Source: Vibrio furnissii CIP 102972 (GTDB taxonomy: Bacteria > Pseudomonadota > Gammaproteobacteria > Enterobacterales > Vibrionaceae). Taken from it: DNA of 64,000 nt. The notes beneath the pieces were generated by a model. It saw only the letters and a list, made by a program, of their open reading frames with translations. It did no database searches and was not told where the DNA came from. The translations under genes were made by a program, and so were the position numbers. Within the stretch, counting starts at the first letter, position 1. Every line of letters begins with the position of its first letter. Below, piece after piece: positions 63,901 through 64,000 of the stretch. The DNA lies in NCBI RefSeq assembly GCF_000176175.1, contig NZ_ACZP01000014.1, positions 868,001 through 932,000 of the forward strand, in the 5' to 3' direction.

Positions 63901-64000
63901 ACATTGCCACTGTCCGATGCATATCAACCATTCAGTGATGCGGTCAAACGCATGCAAAGTGGCCTGTTTATTGATGGCCGTGTCGGCGTCGAGTTTTTAC
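60964..64000 (+). CDS. tssM: T6SS membrane-complex protein TssM, 3'-truncated by window edge
   Basis: The frame is open from 60964 (or ATG 60967) to the window end, 1012 codons, without a stop. Two membrane helices lie near residues 8-30 and 38-60, a cytoplasmic domain follows, and a third helix lies at about 413-433. A large periplasmic region is then cut by the window. TssM proteins are usually 1100-1250 residues. The region where many TssM proteins carry a Walker A motif reads PWYVHVSADVNSDVRWLQQM, so the nucleotide-binding motif is absent. With TssJ and TssL it forms the trans-envelope complex. Confidence 0.93.
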   Translation, partial: MMDKKKAILFSTLAACLVGLVTSVVLWLTGTYWLTPWWAVALQVMVMVLILALVGWGVYAYLRRPKVDETLKQHDEWRKRVLKNRFALIWKKHSKVTSNPYHVPWYVHVSADVNSDVRWLQQMGFESVESIEPVPDDLIAVRFWVSDSAVLISVDMSFPLATRQASLDVVCELVMKKRDRQAFNGVLCTVDLDHLLQKNEMAVSEFSQQYRTLLSDLNQRTGLSLPTYCVLTNMAAVRDFCELFSTLDEAAREQPFGVLRPVDEGKGYDKAWFDESFDDLTRRLAVTASESLKQQLHADYRAASVAGIFQLSALRYDIEDFLSLTFSQHAFDEVALHFRGFFFVNVGGEGASTDILTYMHASDLGFESLAGTQQHASSPSLFGKNLFRSCIVKEAPLVGVYRQREWRYRASRVAVFGGLLLLFGGFLWMLKASFDYQQALDNQALIKLNQYKENLKQDTMVADDLSSPVFSLSELRDINTLYDKQHRPWYVSDWLPDSSIRRFVHQTYYEELSSVLLTLMRDYILKDLFVYNSLDDKVKMLELLNYHQILYSKHRDDVDSLVNYYLTSLKEEGEGDVALLERFTALAEDLLRSGATPPDAEPELLALVRKSLSANDISELLYQHILQHPDFSRRVDMRTKLNPSYQNVFVFKPGFTGYLIPYLFTREGFEDLYNETGFQLASEAIKSYEGVMGNISGDAEMNRINRQLRERYIGDYVRYWQALMANVSWVDVSGWGEVSKQIEMTVDPVYSPLSQFYHLVAVHTNLSQKKEGEHAPKESREAKEQQTEAGEPNVTAISNTSERVRASIAAPFKAMHQLVAVNEAGQSRLSIALSQLQQTGDWIAKSKETQDRGSYFLAQLQNTDSNNPLAQLNALAADYNDPVLPMLMRGVARTTNRLAQSAMKAVINHDWSVLYGGYVRHFAGRYPFDKQAEFDASLADFADFFQSGGQFDEFAQKYAAYFDLTHGRQTQLKGFIVNQTLPLSDAYQPFSDAVKRMQSGLFIDGRVGVEFL

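Noticed and set aside
63130..63957. 275-codon minus-strand frame opposite tssM
   Set aside because: It lies wholly antisense to a clear TssM coding frame and has a His/Arg-rich shadow composition.

Overview
The window looks like a stretch of the second chromosome of a Vibrio species (Gammaproteobacteria). The gene families, the dense operons with ATGA overlaps, and the order ppsA/ppsR - FAD/Fe-S lactate oxidase - lldD - lldP - LysR - ABC ATPase - Lon-like protease - chemoreceptor match what I remember of V. cholerae chromosome II. The fairly GC-rich coding sequence makes me think of the V. fluvialis/V. furnissii side of the genus. The species guess is inference, not a search result.

Positions 1-13,100 hold accessory metabolism and regulation: a partial unknown gene, a LysR regulator divergent from a short-chain dehydrogenase, a ParD-like/methionine aminopeptidase pair, two GNAT acetyltransferases with an HNH nuclease, a Crp/Fnr regulator upstream of a beta-hydroxyacid dehydrogenase, a VOC protein, a membrane-anchored AraC regulator divergent from a DUF805 protein, a hotdog thioesterase, D-serine dehydratase, and an AhpD-like protein with its own AraC regulator. 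Positions 13,100-22,700 are a lactate-to-PEP block: lldP, lldD and a large FAD/Fe-S oxidase import and oxidise lactate to pyruvate, and PpsA with its divergent regulator PpsR converts pyruvate to phosphoenolpyruvate.

Positions 23,700-36,450 hold an orphan double ABC ATPase behind a small helical protein with Fur-like boxes, a Lon-like protease, a chemoreceptor, an MFS transporter, an MscS channel, KtrAB potassium uptake, a DUF2850 protein and PpnP. Positions 36,833-40,751 are a three-gene membrane module: a periplasmic sensor, a sensor-HAMP-MFS fusion, and a TrpX-type binding protein. The binding-protein gene runs almost directly into the type VI secretion system (T6SS).

From 40,791 to the window end is a one-directional T6SS cluster: vgrG, an unknown gene, PAAR, a RelA/SpoT-like synthetase-domain protein, tssA, hcp, tssB, tssC (frameshifted), a second tssC-like gene, tssE, tssF, tssG, tssH, a periplasmic solute-binding protein, an FHA protein, tssJ, tssK, tssL with a SPOR domain, and tssM (cut by the window end). 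The points that most deserve follow-up are the RelA/SpoT-fold protein in a possible effector slot with no obvious immunity gene, the one-base frameshift in tssC, the sensor/MFS/binding-protein module joined to the T6SS, and the extra binding protein inside the T6SS operon. No rRNA, tRNA, insertion sequence or CRISPR array was seen.
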